Notes: generated by a model not told the origin, from the letters alone. A stretch of 64,000 nucleotides of DNA from Fischerella sp. CENA71 (GCA_024239075.1 JANBVI010000008.1:1-64000), one strand, 5' to 3'; positions 1 to 8,995 are shown, counted from the stretch's first letter. Program-made: numbers and translations.

Positions 1-120
1 TCAAAGAAAGAGGGTTTATTTCTCTGATGAAGAACATCTAAAACCTTAATTTTTATGCAAATTTAACTTTGATTATATTCTATCAGTTGTTTGTGTAATT
101 AATTCTGCTTAGTTACTTAA
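1..120 (+). repeat. Inverted-repeat copy of an insertion-sequence end (left copy)
   Basis: This stretch is the exact reverse complement of 14206-14325. On this strand it carries the last codons of a transposase-like frame (KERGFISLMKNI, then TAA at 39-41) followed by about 80 bp of non-coding end sequence that stops at TTACTTAA. Similarity ends at 120, which marks one terminus of the element. The element may continue off the left edge of the window, so it is not known whether this copy is complete. The insertion-sequence reading rests on the better-preserved copy at 14 kb. Confidence 0.8.
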
Positions 121-244
121 TTCATCCTGATTAACAATAGTCAAGAAAGAAGCAATCAGAAAACAAAAAGATCATAACCAAAGATAGATGATGAATTGAA
201 TTTTGATTGTTCTGTTTTTATAAATTAAATTAGTTAGTTTTAAG

Positions 245-1450
245 TTATACCTTCTTTTTCTGAGCTTGGACAGTAAAAGGCAAAATTACCGTAAATGTAG
301 ATCCATCACCAACCTGAGAAGCAAGATAGATTCTACCCTGCAACAAGTTCACCAATCTTTCTACAATTGCCAAACCTAACCCCGTGCTATCTGGTGGACG
401 CTTCCCATTAAAGGTTGTGGCGCGTTCAAAAGGTTGAAAAAGTCTTAATTGATCTTCAGGGGAAATACCAATTCCTGTATCCTTAACTATTATTGACCAC
501 TCTTGATCAGAAATAGATAGACATTCGATGATTATACTACCTGTTTCGGTATAACGAATAGCATTACTAACTAAGTTTATTAAAATCTGATGCAATCGAG
601 AAGCATCTGTAATCACTTGATGAGGAGCTTGATTACAATTAACTATTAGTTGTAAGCCACGAGAATCAGCTAGTGGTTGCATCACCTCTACAACGCCATT
701 TAACACAGTGCGTGTATCTGTAGGTGCTAATTTCACCTCTAGTTTTCCTGCTTCATAGCAAGATAATTCTAGTGCATCATTTATGATAGTCAAAAGCCGA
801 CGACCACTAGATAATACACGCTCAATATGTTCTAAACTAGGCATTCCATCCCGCGTTTTAGACAGGCGAGATTGACGCAAGAATAAATCTGAGTAGCCTA
901 TTATTGATGTCAAAGGTGTTTTTAATTCGTGTGCAAGTTCAGACAGATTATCTTGACTAGCACGAACTAAACGCTTGAGTTGTTCAACAGTTAAACTTAA
1001 TTCGTTTTGTAACTGTTCCAGTTCCTGTAACCGCGCCTCAACATAACTTTTAAAACACTGGGCGATCACTGTATCTATCATTTGATTAATCAATGATATT
1101 GCCCGAAATGCTTCTTCGACGCTACCCTGCATCATACCTTCCTTCAGATTTTTGAGGATGATGGAGCGTAGTAAATGATATTCTCTTACTACTTCTTCTG
1201 GATTAAAGTTTTGTTCTGCTCTCAAAAAACCATGATGAATACTTGCTATAGTTAGAGTCTCAACATCATTTTCTTGATATTCAGCCAACACAGTTACTAA
1301 AGCGTTTATGACATCATTAATATGGTCTTTAATTTCTGCAATCGAGAGATGATCAGCGCTTTGAATTTCTTTATCTTTGATCACACTATCCAGCCATTGT
1401 TTTGTTATCTCATCAGTTTTATCGATAAGTAATTGACTGTAGTCTTGCAT
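245..1450 (-). CDS. Sensor histidine kinase with RsbRD-like N-terminal domain
   Basis: A 401-residue soluble histidine kinase. Residues 1 to about 140 are helical and resemble the RsbRD/RsbT-antagonist N-terminal sensor domain. A short coiled coil (about 140-165) leads to the dimerisation/phosphoacceptor domain with the H-box ELAHELKTPL (His174). The ATPase domain follows with an N-box (NAIRYTETG), G1 (DTGIGI) and G2 (GLGLAIV). No membrane segment or signal peptide is seen, so it should sense a cytoplasmic cue. No response regulator lies beside it, so it is an orphan kinase here. The ATG at 1450 gives the expected N-terminus. The ligand and partner are unknown. Confidence 0.9.
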   Translation of the reverse strand: MQDYSQLLIDKTDEITKQWLDSVIKDKEIQSADHLSIAEIKDHINDVINALVTVLAEYQENDVETLTIASIHHGFLRAEQNFNPEEVVREYHLLRSIILKNLKEGMMQGSVEEAFRAISLINQMIDTVIAQCFKSYVEARLQELEQLQNELSLTVEQLKRLVRASQDNLSELAHELKTPLTSIIGYSDLFLRQSRLSKTRDGMPSLEHIERVLSSGRRLLTIINDALELSCYEAGKLEVKLAPTDTRTVLNGVVEVMQPLADSRGLQLIVNCNQAPHQVITDASRLHQILINLVSNAIRYTETGSIIIECLSISDQEWSIIVKDTGIGISPEDQLRLFQPFERATTFNGKRPPDSTGLGLAIVERLVNLLQGRIYLASQVGDGSTFTVILPFTVQAQKKKV

Positions 1451-1689
1451 GGAAACCCAAAAAATTCAACATTTTATTATCCCTTGCAAAAATTGGAGAT
1501 ATTACCTTACTCAAAGCAGAGATTGCTTTCACCTGAAGATATATTTGAATGGTGAAATAAGTACTTTTTCCTTACCTAAAACTCCACATTCTTACACACC
1601 TAGACCATCTCATTGAAAGTTGATAAACTTTTGCAGCAAACTCAGCTACAAAAAAGCGATCGCGTTGATAATAAATACTTAGACATTAA

Positions 1690-2739
1690 GTGGCAAGGAG
1701 CATGGAAGCTAACACCATTGACTCATACCGCGCTTTAGCACTGCAAGTAACATGTCATGCAGTTAACCAAACAAGCGATCGCCAAGCAGCTCGTTCTTTA
1801 ATGCAAAATACTATTGAGCGCTTAGGAAAGCAAATTGCTGCCAGCATCGCTTTTATTGGTTCCGACTGTCGTTTAATTGTCCTACCAGAGTACTTTCTCA
1901 CGGGTTTTCCTATGGGAGAGTCATTTGCTGTGTGGGCAGAAAAAGCTTGTTTAGAAATGAAAGGGGCAGAGTATGATTATCTCAGTAAAATTGCTCAGAA
2001 TCTAAAAATTTTTCTTGCTGGTAACGCCTACGAACTCGATCCTAATTTCCCAGACTTATACTTTCAGACATGCTTTGTTATCAACCCATCTGGTGAAATA
2101 GTTTTGCGCTATCGGCGTTTAAATTCCATGTTTGCACCGACACCCCATGATGTTTGGGATAAGTATCTTGATTGTTACGGTTTGGATGGTGTGTTTCCGG
2201 TAGCGAAAACAGAAATAGGTAATTTAGCAGCTTTAGCATCAGAAGAAATCTTATATCCAGAATTAGCCCGGTGTTTAGCAATGCGGGGTGCAGAGATTTT
2301 TCTGCACTCGACATCAGAAGTTTACGGTAAAGAGCGTGTCCCCAAAGAAGCTGCGAAAATTTCTCGTGCAGTCGAAAACATGGCATACGTAGTCTCGTCA
2401 AATACTGCGGGTATAATCAATTCTTCTATTCCGCAAGCTTCCACAGATGGTGGTTCTAAAATCATTGATTACCGAGGATTAGTGCTTGCTGAAACAGGAA
2501 CAGGAGAAAGCATGGCAGCTTTTGCAGAGATCAACCTAGCAGGCTTGCGGAGCGATCGCCACCGTCCAGGGTTAAATAATTTACTTTCCCGCCAACGCTT
2601 TGAACTATACGCAGACAGCTACAGCCAGTCAAAATTTTACCCACCAAACACTATGCTGAATAAAGAAGTAGATCGCCAACACTTCATCCAAACCCAGCAA
2701 CAAACTATCGAGCGTTTAGCCAGATTGGGAGTGATTTGA
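1690..2739 (+). CDS. Nitrilase-fold (C-N hydrolase) protein with substituted catalytic residues
   Basis: About 345-350 residues with the carbon-nitrogen hydrolase fold. The conserved Glu is present in VLPEYFLTGF (Glu67). The segment that normally carries the catalytic Lys (YRK-x-H) reads YRRLN (Arg143). The segment that normally carries the nucleophile (IC-x-D/E-xx-(F/Y)PE) reads ALASEEILYPE, with Ser184 in the Cys place. The usual Glu-Lys-Cys triad is therefore only partly present, and the protein may be inactive or have altered chemistry. Start: GTG at 1690 or ATG at 1702; the AAGGAG at 1694-1699 is too close to 1702 to decide. It lies 73 bp before an aldehyde dehydrogenase on the same strand, suggesting a shared amide/nitrile or aldehyde pathway, which is inference. 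Confidence 0.8.
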   Translation: MARSMEANTIDSYRALALQVTCHAVNQTSDRQAARSLMQNTIERLGKQIAASIAFIGSDCRLIVLPEYFLTGFPMGESFAVWAEKACLEMKGAEYDYLSKIAQNLKIFLAGNAYELDPNFPDLYFQTCFVINPSGEIVLRYRRLNSMFAPTPHDVWDKYLDCYGLDGVFPVAKTEIGNLAALASEEILYPELARCLAMRGAEIFLHSTSEVYGKERVPKEAAKISRAVENMAYVVSSNTAGIINSSIPQASTDGGSKIIDYRGLVLAETGTGESMAAFAEINLAGLRSDRHRPGLNNLLSRQRFELYADSYSQSKFYPPNTMLNKEVDRQHFIQTQQQTIERLARLGVI

Positions 2740-2812
2740 TCAGTTATCAGTTATCAAATAAAACTGGTCACTGTTAACTGATTTATGCCCAATAACAAAC
2801 GACAAACGACCC

Positions 2813-4228
2813 ATGACCAAACCAATAGATGTTCGTAATCCCCGTACGGGGAAATATGATTACGTAATTATACCGCCACCACCAAAGCTTTTAGCACAGC
2901 TATGCAATCGTTTGCGGAGGGCGCAAAAAGCTTGGCAAGAACTCGGTTTAGAAGGGCGAATTGCAGCTTTGCAACAGTGGAAGCAAGCCATTATTGCAGG
3001 ACGGGATAAACTTACTGAAGCTTTAGTTGCTGATACTGGGAGATTGTCAATTTCGGTACTAGAAATAGACTCGTTCCTCTCTAATATTGATAGATGGTGT
3101 AAATTAGCACCAGAATTACTAGCAGAAACAGAAAAACAAACAGCAGTACCATTTATCCAACTACAACAAACAGCAGTACCTTATCCTTTGGTGGGAGTAA
3201 TTAGTCCGTGGAATTTACCATTGTTGCTCTCAACTATTGATGTCATTCCAGCACTGCTTGCAGGTTGTGCTGTGGTTGTGAAACCGAGTGAAATCGCGCC
3301 CCGGTTTATGACACCACTGTTAAATGCGATTAATGCTGTTCCGCCATTGCGGGAAATATTTACTTTTGTAGAGGGAGCAGGTCAAACAGGCGCTCATCTG
3401 ATCGAAAATGTAGACTTGGTTTGTTTTACAGGAAGTGTAGCCACAGGGCGAAAAGTTGCAGAAGCCGCAGCTAGACGTTTTATTCCGGCTTTTTTGGAAT
3501 TGGGAGGTAAAGATGCAGCGATCGTTTTGGAATCGGCTGATTTAGAATTAACCACCTCAGCATTATTGTGGGGTTCAGTAGTCAATACAGGACAGTCGTG
3601 TCTTTCCATTGAACGCATCTATGTTGCTGAATCAATTTTTAAACAGTTTGTTGAACAACTTGTCACCAAAGCCGAACGCATACAATTAGCCTACCCTAAA
3701 CTTGAAAATGGCGAAATTGGCCCGATAATTGCCGAAAAACAAGCCGCAATTATTAGTGATCATTTATTAGAGGCGATAGAACAAGGAGCAGTTGTACACT
3801 GCGGGGGGAAAGTAGAAAACACTGGGGGAGGATGGTGGTGTCGTCCGACAGTTCTTACCCAAGTGAATCACAACATGAAGATCATGACTGAGGAGACATT
3901 TGGCCCTATTATGCCAGTCATGGCTTTTTCCAAGGTAGGGGAGGCAATTAACTTGGCAAATGATACTATCTATGGGCTGAGTGCAGCAGTTTTTGCAGAA
4001 GATGAAGCAGAGGCTTTAGCAGTTGCCCAATACATAGATGCAGGTGCTATTTGTATTAATGATGCAGGTTTGACTGCTCTGATCTACGAAGGAGAAAAAA
4101 ATTCTTTTAAATACTCCGGTTTAGGTGGTTCACGCATGGGGACAGCTGGATTAATGCGGTTTCTGCGGAAAAAAGCCCTCTTGATTAAAACAAATTCTGA
4201 GCGCGATCCTTGGTGGTTTGATGGTTAA
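2813..4228 (+). CDS. NAD(P)-dependent aldehyde dehydrogenase
   Basis: A 471-residue aldehyde dehydrogenase family enzyme that oxidises an aldehyde to the acid. The oxyanion Asn is in SPWNLPL (Asn134), the cofactor loop in FTGSVATG, the general base in LELGGKD (Glu229) and the nucleophile in NTGQSCLS (Cys263); all are intact. The C-terminal EETFGPIMPV motif is also present. The protein is slightly shorter than the 480-500 residues usual in the family and resembles the compact class-3-like members. Its 3' end overlaps the next gene by 11 bp, so the two are probably co-transcribed, and the nitrilase-fold gene is just upstream. The substrate cannot be read from the sequence. Confidence 0.9.
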   Translation: MTKPIDVRNPRTGKYDYVIIPPPPKLLAQLCNRLRRAQKAWQELGLEGRIAALQQWKQAIIAGRDKLTEALVADTGRLSISVLEIDSFLSNIDRWCKLAPELLAETEKQTAVPFIQLQQTAVPYPLVGVISPWNLPLLLSTIDVIPALLAGCAVVVKPSEIAPRFMTPLLNAINAVPPLREIFTFVEGAGQTGAHLIENVDLVCFTGSVATGRKVAEAAARRFIPAFLELGGKDAAIVLESADLELTTSALLWGSVVNTGQSCLSIERIYVAESIFKQFVEQLVTKAERIQLAYPKLENGEIGPIIAEKQAAIISDHLLEAIEQGAVVHCGGKVENTGGGWWCRPTVLTQVNHNMKIMTEETFGPIMPVMAFSKVGEAINLANDTIYGLSAAVFAEDEAEALAVAQYIDAGAICINDAGLTALIYEGEKNSFKYSGLGGSRMGTAGLMRFLRKKALLIKTNSERDPWWFDG

Positions 4229-4823
4229 AAAACGAAGACTATTGTTATCGTGGGTACTGGCTAATGCTGTTGGCGGTGCTGTAGTTGGCATTTTGGAAGA
4301 AGGTGGATTCCAGTTTTTCGCCACATTAATTTTAACTGGCCCTATTCTCGGAATTGCCCAATGGTTTGTTTTAAAGCGTTACCTCAGACAAGCAGGTTGG
4401 TGGGTATTAGCCAGTACTGTAGGGTGGTACTTGGGTATTCCGGTGACTCTCATGACAAGAGAAATTGTCAATCCCATTATTACAGAAATGCTATTGACAG
4501 TAAGCCAATCCTGGGAAGCGTTTTGGTTACATGTGATTAATCAGTCTGTCACCTTTGCTGTTTTGGGAGTAGCCCAATGGTTGGTTTTAAGCCGTCATTT
4601 CCAACAAGCATGGCGGTGGATTTTGGCTAGTAGCATCGCAGGATTGGTAAATGGGACGTTAGCAGCGATATTAACTTTGGGATTGCAAACTGGAGCAATC
4701 AAAATAAATGCTCAAATGCTGGGTGCGATCGCCTATAGTACTGGTTGGACTGGAAGTGGTTTAGTCACAGGTATCATGCTTGTATGGTTAATTAGCAAAT
4801 CGCTATCAATAAAAGGAGGGTAA
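4218..4823 (+). CDS. Hypothetical polytopic membrane protein
   Basis: A 201-residue protein with about five or six hydrophobic segments (for example LLLSWVLANAVGGAVVGIL near the N-terminus and the stretch before LVWLISKS at the C-terminus). The motif pair LGIAQWFVLKRYLRQAGWW and LGVAQWLVLSRHFQQAWRW is an internal duplication, suggesting two repeats of a helical hairpin. This AQW-x-VL-x-R signature is common in uncharacterised cyanobacterial membrane proteins. It overlaps the aldehyde dehydrogenase by 11 bp and is followed two bases later by the next gene. Function unknown. Confidence 0.75.
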   Translation: MMVKKRRLLLSWVLANAVGGAVVGILEEGGFQFFATLILTGPILGIAQWFVLKRYLRQAGWWVLASTVGWYLGIPVTLMTREIVNPIITEMLLTVSQSWEAFWLHVINQSVTFAVLGVAQWLVLSRHFQQAWRWILASSIAGLVNGTLAAILTLGLQTGAIKINAQMLGAIAYSTGWTGSGLVTGIMLVWLISKSLSIKGG

Positions 4824-4825
4824 TC

Positions 4826-5272
4826 ATGTCTTCCATTCGAGAAGAAATGCCCGTTTTAGTCCGTCATGAAGGAGATTGGGTAGGTACATATATATTAGTT
4901 GATACACAAGGAAAAATTCTCGACCAGCACCAATCTCACCTAAGTTGTGAATTTCCAGAAGATAGTGCTTATTCCTACTACCAGACTAATCGCTATAACT
5001 GGTCTGATGGTAGAAAAGAAGAGCATAGATTTCCTGCAACTTATCGAGATAAAGCAATTTTGTTTGATACAGAACGGATTGAAGGTAAAGGCTGGGAAAT
5101 AGACGATAACACAATTGTTTTTTGGTTTTCTTATAAAGGAATCCCAGGAACATATTTGTACGAAATGATACAAATTAGTCCCTGTAATAATTATCGCGCC
5201 CGCACTTGGCACTGGTTAAAAGATAATCGAATATTTCAACGCACCCTGATTCAAGAGGAACGGATGCGATAA
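4826..5272 (+). CDS. DUF3598-like small protein
   Basis: A 148-residue soluble protein, rich in aromatic residues and predicted mostly beta (repeated short strands such as EGDWVGTYILVD and NTIVFWFSYKG). It resembles the lipocalin-like DUF3598 proteins of cyanobacteria, but I recognise the family only by general character. A strong Shine-Dalgarno sequence (AAGGAGG at 4814-4820) sits correctly before the ATG at 4826. The gene follows the membrane-protein gene directly, so it probably belongs to the same transcript as the aldehyde dehydrogenase. Its ligand or role is unknown. Confidence 0.7.
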   Translation: MSSIREEMPVLVRHEGDWVGTYILVDTQGKILDQHQSHLSCEFPEDSAYSYYQTNRYNWSDGRKEEHRFPATYRDKAILFDTERIEGKGWEIDDNTIVFWFSYKGIPGTYLYEMIQISPCNNYRARTWHWLKDNRIFQRTLIQEERMR

Positions 5273-5378
5273 AGTAAGTGTTGATGTTATTGGTTAATAG
5301 TTATTAGTTGTTTGTAATTATCAACCATTAACCATCAACAAGCAACAACCAAAAATCAACAACCAACAATTCTAAAGA

Positions 5379-6767
5379 ATGGCAAAAAGCGAAAAAATTA
5401 ACTTTTCTACTCCTAGTGGTTTTCCGGAGTTCCTTCCTGGCGAAAAGCGCCTAGAAGTATATTTAATTGATACTATTCGTAAGGTTTTTGAAAGCTACGG
5501 ATTTACTCCTATTGAAACTCCCGCAGTCGAACGATTAGAAGTTCTGCAAGCTAAAGGTAATCAAGGCGACAATATTATTTATGGTATTGATCCAATTTTG
5601 CCTCCAAATCGCCAAGCAGAAAAGGATAAATCTGGCGAAAGTGGTTCAGAAGCACGAGCATTAAAATTTGACCAAACAGTTCCTCTAGCAGCATATATTG
5701 CTCGTCATCTTAATGATTTGAATTTTCCTTTTGCTCGTTATCAAATGGATGTGGTATTTCGGGGCGAACGAGCAAAAGATGGACGGTTTCGTCAGTTTCG
5801 CCAGTGTGATATTGATGTCGTCAGTCGTCGGGAATTGAGCTTACTTTATGATGCTCAAATGCCTGCTATTATTACGGAAATATTTACAGCTATTAATATT
5901 GGTGATTTTGTTATTCGCATCAATAATCGGAAAATCCTCACAGGTTTCTTTCAATCCGTAGGCATTGAGGAAAGCAAAATTAAATCCTGTATTGGCATTA
6001 TTGATAATCTGGAAAAAATTGGTGAAACCAAAGTTAAACAAGAGTTAGAAAAAGAAGGAATTTCACCAGAACAAACTCAGAAAATAATTGAGTTTGTGAA
6101 TATTAAAGGTACAGTGGATGATATGCTAGATAAGCTGAAGCATTTCGCTCAAACTATGCCAGAAGCCGAGCAATTTAATCTGGGAGTTACCGAACTAGAA
6201 ACAGTAATTGCAGGTGTTCGTAATTTGGGAGTTCCTGAGAATTGTTTCTGTATTGATTTATCAATTGCTCGTGGTTTGGATTACTACACTGGAACAGTTT
6301 ACGAAACAACTTTGCTAGGACACGAAGCTTTGGGAAGTATTTGTTCTGGTGGCAGATATGAAGAATTAGTGGGAGTATTTTTAGGCGAAAAAATGCCTGG
6401 TGTAGGTATTTCAATTGGTTTAACTCGCTTAATGAGTCGCTTAATTAAAGCTGGAATTTTAAATACTTTGGCTCCGACTCCAGCACAGGTAATGGTGGTA
6501 AATTTACAAGCAGATTTAATGCCACTTTACTTAAAAGTATCTCAAGATTTACGCAAAGCAGGAATTAATGTGATCACTAGCTTTGATAAACGGGGATTAG
6601 GTAAACAATTCCAGTTAGCTGATAAACAGGGAATACAATTTTGTGTGATTATTGGTGCTGATGAAGCAGCAGCACAAAAATCTTCACTCAAAGACTTAAA
6701 AACAGGGGAACAAGTGGAAATTTCACTAGCTAATTTAGCGGAAGAAGTAAAAAAGAGACTTAAATGA
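5379..6767 (+). CDS. hisS: Histidyl-tRNA synthetase
   Basis: A 462-residue class II aminoacyl-tRNA synthetase that charges tRNA-His. Motif 2 reads FRGERAKDGRFRQFRQCD, and the histidine-binding HisA motif is LDYYTGTVYE (normally LDYYT/N-x-TV-E). Motif 3 is the GVGISIGLTRL segment. The C-terminal anticodon-binding domain (PAQVMVVNL to GADEAA) is complete. The length fits the somewhat long HisS type that carries an insert in the catalytic domain. The gene stands alone, preceded by about 100 bp of low-complexity CAACAA-rich DNA. Confidence 0.93.
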   Translation: MAKSEKINFSTPSGFPEFLPGEKRLEVYLIDTIRKVFESYGFTPIETPAVERLEVLQAKGNQGDNIIYGIDPILPPNRQAEKDKSGESGSEARALKFDQTVPLAAYIARHLNDLNFPFARYQMDVVFRGERAKDGRFRQFRQCDIDVVSRRELSLLYDAQMPAIITEIFTAINIGDFVIRINNRKILTGFFQSVGIEESKIKSCIGIIDNLEKIGETKVKQELEKEGISPEQTQKIIEFVNIKGTVDDMLDKLKHFAQTMPEAEQFNLGVTELETVIAGVRNLGVPENCFCIDLSIARGLDYYTGTVYETTLLGHEALGSICSGGRYEELVGVFLGEKMPGVGISIGLTRLMSRLIKAGILNTLAPTPAQVMVVNLQADLMPLYLKVSQDLRKAGINVITSFDKRGLGKQFQLADKQGIQFCVIIGADEAAAQKSSLKDLKTGEQVEISLANLAEEVKKRLK

Positions 6768-6791
6768 TTTCAAAATAAACAAGTTTTAGCG

Positions 6792-6904
6792 GTAGTAGCG
6801 TATCAAGGCTAAAATGATGTAATAGAAAAAAGTTCGTAGTAGGCGCTTTAGTGCTGAAAAAACTAAAAATCCAATGCACTATTTTAGTCTTGGCACGCTA
6901 CTAC
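6792..6904. repeat. MITE-like palindromic element, copy 1
   Basis: The ends form a long imperfect inverted repeat: GTAGTAGCGTATCAAGGCTA at the left, and TAGTCTTGGCACGCTACTAC at the right, which is its near reverse complement. The inner arms AAAATGATGTAAT and ATGCACTATTTT continue the pairing. A second element with the same core arms and nearly the same length lies at 43279-43389. There is no coding capacity. The layout (about 112 bp, about 31-bp terminal repeats) fits a non-autonomous miniature element. It lies between hisS and the convergent Rieske gene and could fold as a transcript-end hairpin. Confidence 0.7.
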
Positions 6905-6917
6905 AAACTACAAACAA

Positions 6918-8276
6918 TTAAGAACGAGTATATAAACGCTCAAACTTTGTTTTCACTTTCTCAGCTAAAAATGCTAAAGCTACAGCTAATAAAGAACCCG
7001 AAACAGCAGCAGGAGAAATCCAGGAATTATCTACAAGTATCGCTAAAGCTGCGAGGGCGATCGCGATTCCAATTAAAGTTTGTTTGAGCAAATTTGTTAT
7101 TTGATAAGCTCGATTACAGGAACTACAGATTTGAGTATGGCGAGAAAATCGGTCTACGGAGACTGTATTTTCTGGAACATCACTAGTTTTTTCAGGTAGC
7201 TTTGATGTTTCATAACCTTGATAAAAAGGTAAAGAAGATCCAAATCTATCTAGCCATTTTCGATATTCAACTACTAATGTATCTGAAGTTTTAAGTGGCA
7301 AATAAACTTCTTTGAGGTTTTGTCCTAAACGATCAATTTCTTCCTGCGCTCCCTGAATTAGTAATAAATCTTCTTCTAATGTTCGATTGCGATAGAAATG
7401 AGCAAACCAACGGGGCTTGAGTTTGATTTTCCAAGTCGAAAAGTTCTGATAAAATCTTGCCATGACACGGCATCGACCCTTACCCAAAGGAATAGAATAA
7501 TGAGCTAATCCCAATTCATAACCTGGTTTGGGAAAGTCACACAATCGAAAGAGAACTAAATTTGGTGCGACAAAATCAAGGTCTAGCCAATTTGCATTTG
7601 CTATTCTTGTATTTCTAGATCGACCTCGAATTCTATTGATAGAAGTTTCTAAAACTTGAATTTCTAGAGGTTGAGCATTTTTTCGATGACCGTCAGAACC
7701 GTGGTGGCTAATAGGGATATGAGCCGGATCAAGAATATTTTCTATACAAAAAGTTTGGTCAAAAGGGCGGTCAGACATTAAATCCATAGTCACAAATTTT
7801 GGATCATCTAACTGCGGAATAGTTGGGATGAGTGTTTCATCAGCCGCTTCTGGTTTCCCAGCCCACATCCAAACAATTTCTTGACGTACTAAAACTAAAT
7901 AAGATTTTATACAGGAATTTATTGGTATTTTTGCTTCTTTTGGTAACTGAGGAATATGAAGACATTTACCATCAATACCAAATTGCCAGCCGTGATACAG
8001 ACACTCAATTTTCCCATCAATAATTTGTCCATCGGAAAGTCTAGCAGCACGATGGGAACAACGATCTGCTATGCACCCTAACTTGCCATCTTTGTTTTTA
8101 AATAATACCAACGGTTCATCATACAGAGAAAATTTGTAAGGTTTATCTTTTGGTAAATCTTGAAGAAAACTCACCGGATACCAACAATTTCTCCAATCAA
8201 ATTCTTGATCAGTTGCTGGTATGGGTGAACTATCAATAGCTAGTTCTATCTCTGGTTTATTAGGAGTAATTGTCAT
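6918..8276 (-). CDS. Rieske non-heme oxygenase of the pheophorbide a oxygenase/Tic55 type
   Basis: A 452-residue oxygenase. The Rieske cluster is bound by CxH (CSHRAARL, about residue 72) and CxxH (CLYHGWQFG). The mononuclear iron site is visible in NILDPAHIPISHHG (Asp, His, His). A CxxC (ICSSCNRAY) near residue 390 and a C-terminal hydrophobic hairpin (LIGIAIALAALAILV and SLLAVALAFLAE) are typical of the plant PaO/Tic55/Ptc52 group, which anchor to membranes and take electrons through this CxxC. Expected reaction: oxygenation of a chlorophyll breakdown product or related ring. The exact substrate is not shown. It is convergent with hisS. Confidence 0.88.
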   Translation of the reverse strand: MTITPNKPEIELAIDSSPIPATDQEFDWRNCWYPVSFLQDLPKDKPYKFSLYDEPLVLFKNKDGKLGCIADRCSHRAARLSDGQIIDGKIECLYHGWQFGIDGKCLHIPQLPKEAKIPINSCIKSYLVLVRQEIVWMWAGKPEAADETLIPTIPQLDDPKFVTMDLMSDRPFDQTFCIENILDPAHIPISHHGSDGHRKNAQPLEIQVLETSINRIRGRSRNTRIANANWLDLDFVAPNLVLFRLCDFPKPGYELGLAHYSIPLGKGRCRVMARFYQNFSTWKIKLKPRWFAHFYRNRTLEEDLLLIQGAQEEIDRLGQNLKEVYLPLKTSDTLVVEYRKWLDRFGSSLPFYQGYETSKLPEKTSDVPENTVSVDRFSRHTQICSSCNRAYQITNLLKQTLIGIAIALAALAILVDNSWISPAAVSGSLLAVALAFLAEKVKTKFERLYTRS

Positions 8277-8617
8277 ATTTTCCTCGTTATTTTGCTTGAG
8301 ACTTTCTATAACAAAATATTCTTCTAATTCACGAGATTACATTGAATATATTGCTTGTTTTCTGATGAGAACACGCCTACAGATTTTTGTAGGAGAACAC
8401 AGCTAGCTGTATACCCCTAGCATATCACCACACCCAAAGCTTTTGTTACCAACAATCCATTCATAGAGAACATTAAGGTATTTGTGATTAACGTCTTAAT
8501 GTTGTTTATTCATGGCAAGATATTTGTTATAAACATCACAAATTTTGTTTAACTGAAGTTGATTGTGTAGTCTGCTCGCTGATTTTGAATTAAGAGTGCG
8601 ATCGCTCAATACGATTG

Positions 8618-8872
8618 ATGTCAAGCAGAGAAGCAGAAAATTCCCACTTGAAACAAGAACATTCTCACTTGGAACAAGAACATTCTCACTTGGAACGAGA
8701 ACATTCTCACTTGAAACGAGAACATTCTCACTTGAAACGAGAACATTCTCACTTGGAACGAGAACATTCTCACTTGGAACGAGAACATTCCTACTTGAAA
8801 CGAGAAAATTCTCACTTAAAACGAGAAACTTTGAGTTCAAAGCTTCAACATCCTAGTTTAGAACTCCAATGA
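8618..8872 (+). CDS. Possible heptad-repeat small protein over a 21-bp minisatellite
   Basis: An open frame from ATG 8618 gives 84 residues made almost wholly of the unit HSHLERE/HSHLKRE, about nine times. The DNA repeat unit is 21 bp (ACATTCTCACTTGGAACGAGA), and changes between units are Gln/Arg and Glu/Lys swaps, so every unit stays polar with one Leu per seven residues, as in a weak coiled coil. No ribosome-binding site is seen. The opposite strand is also open across the repeats because of the 21-bp period, so coding is not proven. A related repeat with the same flanking sequence lies at 33280-33446. Confidence 0.35.
   Translation: MSSREAENSHLKQEHSHLEQEHSHLEREHSHLKREHSHLKREHSHLEREHSHLEREHSYLKRENSHLKRETLSSKLQHPSLELQ
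8634..8829. repeat. 21-bp minisatellite, about nine units
   Basis: A direct tandem array with period 21 bp (three-times-seven), with near-identical units in the middle and diverged ones at both edges. The units run straight on without unique spacers, so this is not a CRISPR array. The region 8830-8895 continues the same period in degenerate form. Confidence 0.9.
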
Positions 8873-8895
8873 TCAAGCTCAGAACTAGAAACTTC

Positions 8896-8929
8896 GCGAT
8901 CGCTCGTTTTGTAGTGAGAGTGCGATCGC
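8896..8929. repeat. 34-bp HIP1-ended repeat, copy 1
   Basis: The unit starts and ends with GCGATCGC and has the core TCGTTTTGTAGTGAGAGT. It lies just 3' of the doc gene. Further copies in the same orientation are at 9645 and 10234, so the copies bracket the two toxin-antitoxin pairs. Confidence 0.75.
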
Positions 8930-8995
8930 ATCCCAAATGTTCAAAAAACCCGCCTGCGATTGAAATTGCAGTCTCATAGCTGATCGTCTTTGTCT

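Noticed and set aside
6851-7087. 78-codon open frame on the plus strand
   Set aside because: It runs from the MITE-like element into the antisense of the Rieske oxygenase gene.
8634-8829. Possible CRISPR array
   Set aside because: The 21-bp units follow one another directly, with no unique spacers and no cas genes nearby.
8496-8840. Open frame on the minus strand over the 21-bp repeats (LVPSENVLVSSENV type)
   Set aside because: A stop-free 21-bp period leaves several frames open at once. This frame has no ribosome-binding site, and the plus-strand heptads are a better protein.
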